A stretch of DNA of 8,255 nucleotides from Gemmatimonadota bacterium (GTDB taxonomy: Bacteria; Gemmatimonadota; Gemmatimonadetes; JACCXV01; JAHWKZ01). Below the pieces are notes generated by a model. It saw nothing but the letters and a program-made list of their open reading frames with translations, made no database searches and was not told where the DNA came from. This document shows positions 7,163 to 8,255 of the stretch, piece after piece; the first letter of the stretch is position 1; each line of letters begins with the position of its first letter. The DNA lies in NCBI GenBank assembly GCA_019347645.1, contig JAHWKZ010000064.1, forward strand, positions 1 through 8,255, given 5' to 3'. The position numbers were made by a program, and so were the translations under genes.

Positions 7163-8255
7163 ATGCGAGTCGGAATCGTCGGGCTCCCGAACGTCGGGAA
7201 ATCGACCCTGTTCAACGCCTTGACGGCGGCGGGCGCGCAGGCGGCGAACTACCCGTTCTGCACGATCGATCCCAACGTGGGGGTGGTCGCCGTGCCGGAC
7301 GAGCGGCTCGATGTCCTCGCCGAAGCGTTCCGTCCCGAGAAGGTGACCCCCACCGCCATCGAGTTCGTCGACATCGCGGGCCTGGTGGAGGGCGCCAGCA
7401 AGGGGGAAGGGCTCGGCAACCAGTTCCTCTCCCACATCCGCGAGGTGGACGCGATCGCCCACGTGGTGCGTTGCTTCGGCGCCTCCGACGTGGTCCACGT
7501 CTACGGCGAGGTCGATCCCATCCGCGACAAGGAGGTCATCGACATCGAGCTCGCGCTCGCCGACCTGGCGGTCGCGGAGAAGCGCCTCGAGCGGGTGGAG
7601 AAGCAGGTCAAGACGGGGCGGAAGGATCTCGCCACCGAGCTCGTCGCCCTCGAGAAGCTGCACCTGGCGCTGCGCGAGGGGGCGCCGGCGCGGACCGTGC
7701 GGCTCTCGCCGGAAGAGGAAGCCGCGGTCCGGTCGTACGGCCTGCTGACCCGGAAGCCGGTCCTCTACCTGGCGAACGTCTCGGAGGAGCGGATCGCCGC
7801 GGCGGTGGCCGAGCCGACTTCGGTCGAGTCCGTGGCCCCGCTGGCCGCGGCCGCCGCGGCCGAGGGCGCCGGTCTGGCCGAGGTGTGTGGAGATCTGGAG
7901 GCCGAGCTGGCGATCCTGCCCCGGGAGGACCGCCACGCGTTCCTCGAGGAGCTCGGGCTGCCGGAGTCCGGGCTCCGCCGGGTGATCCACGCCGCCTACG
8001 ACCTGCTCGGGCTCCTCACCTTCTTCACCTGCGGTCCGAAGGAGGTCCGGGCCTGGACCCTCCGCCGTGGCGAGACGGCCGTCGACGCGGCCGGGCAGAT
8101 CCACACGGACATGGCGCGCGGGTTCATTCGCGCGGAGGTCGTGGCATACGCGGATCTCGTGGAGGCCGGCGGATCCATGCAGAGGGCCCGCGAGATGGGG
8201 ATCGTGCGCAACGAGGGCCGCGACTACGTCATCGCCGACGGGGACATCACCTACG
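7163..8255 (+). CDS. ychF: Redox-regulated ATPase YchF (Obg-like), cut at the window edge
   Basis: YchF/OLA1 proteins are ribosome-associated P-loop NTPases of the Obg family that prefer ATP; in E. coli YchF dampens the hydrogen peroxide response. Translation from ATG at 7163 is open to base 8255, giving 364 codons without a stop. The family is about 363-368 residues, so only a few codons (normally an FRFNV-like end) are missing. Motifs seen are the P-loop GLPNVGKST (7-15), the switch region NYPFCTIDPNVGVVAVPD (29-46), DIAGLVEGASKGEGLGNQFL (70-89), the nucleotide-specificity motif NVSE (205-208, in place of the GTPase NKxD) and the C-terminal TGS domain (about 280 onward, with FFTCGPKEVRAWT and GQIHTDMARGFIRAEV). 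GAGAGG at 7151-7156 is the ribosome binding site. It abuts fetB (TGAATG), so it is coupled to fetAB here, although the usual neighbour is pth. Confidence 0.96.
   Translation, partial: MRVGIVGLPNVGKSTLFNALTAAGAQAANYPFCTIDPNVGVVAVPDERLDVLAEAFRPEKVTPTAIEFVDIAGLVEGASKGEGLGNQFLSHIREVDAIAHVVRCFGASDVVHVYGEVDPIRDKEVIDIELALADLAVAEKRLERVEKQVKTGRKDLATELVALEKLHLALREGAPARTVRLSPEEEAAVRSYGLLTRKPVLYLANVSEERIAAAVAEPTSVESVAPLAAAAAAEGAGLAEVCGDLEAELAILPREDRHAFLEELGLPESGLRRVIHAAYDLLGLLTFFTCGPKEVRAWTLRRGETAVDAAGQIHTDMARGFIRAEVVAYADLVEAGGSMQRAREMGIVRNEGRDYVIADGDITY

Noticed and set aside
6308..8104. Minus-strand open frame of about 600 codons opposite fetB and ychF
   Set aside because: Same high-GC shadow effect; its product is Arg/His/Asp-rich with no recognisable domain, and both plus-strand genes are certain.

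Overview
The window is about 70% GC by eye, densely packed and transcribed left to right. All nine genes lie on the plus strand, and most junctions are under 100 bases, abutting or overlapping. Four genes start with GTG and one apparently with CTG. This suits a high-GC free-living bacterium. The prs - rplY - pth ... ychF order and the potassium-dependent-type membrane pyrophosphatase would fit a Gram-negative lineage such as Acidobacteriota or a deltaproteobacterial relative, but the sequence does not settle the phylum.

Layout. A short leader (1-96) precedes an OsmC/YhfA-type thiol peroxidase-family gene (97-507). A good sigma70-like promoter overlaps that gene's stop codon and would drive prs (PRPP synthetase), rplY (ribosomal protein L25/CTC form with an acidic tail), pth (peptidyl-tRNA hydrolase, probably with a CTG start) and hppA (membrane ion-pumping pyrophosphatase, predicted Na+-type and K+-dependent). 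After hppA the base composition drops locally to an A/T-rich patch. It holds a second strong promoter and two copies of the palindrome TTCTAGAA, followed by a compact VapBC toxin-antitoxin pair (Rv0623-type antitoxin, PIN-domain toxin). Then come fetA and fetB (ABC transporter of the FetAB/YbbLM iron-export family, 4-base overlap) and ychF, whose last few codons run off the right edge.

How the genes fit together. prs, rplY, pth and ychF form a common bacterial housekeeping cluster for nucleotide precursor supply and translation. hppA could recover energy from the pyrophosphate released when PRPP is used and tRNAs are charged. OsmC, FetAB and YchF all have known links to peroxide or iron stress, so the edges of the cluster have an oxidative-stress flavour. 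The vapBC pair looks like a later insertion between hppA and fetAB, bringing its own promoter and operator.

I see no RNA gene, CRISPR array, insertion sequence or clear terminator. No wholly unknown system is evident. The points most worth checking are the missing standard start codon of pth, the ion specificity of the pyrophosphatase, and the vapBC operator-promoter.
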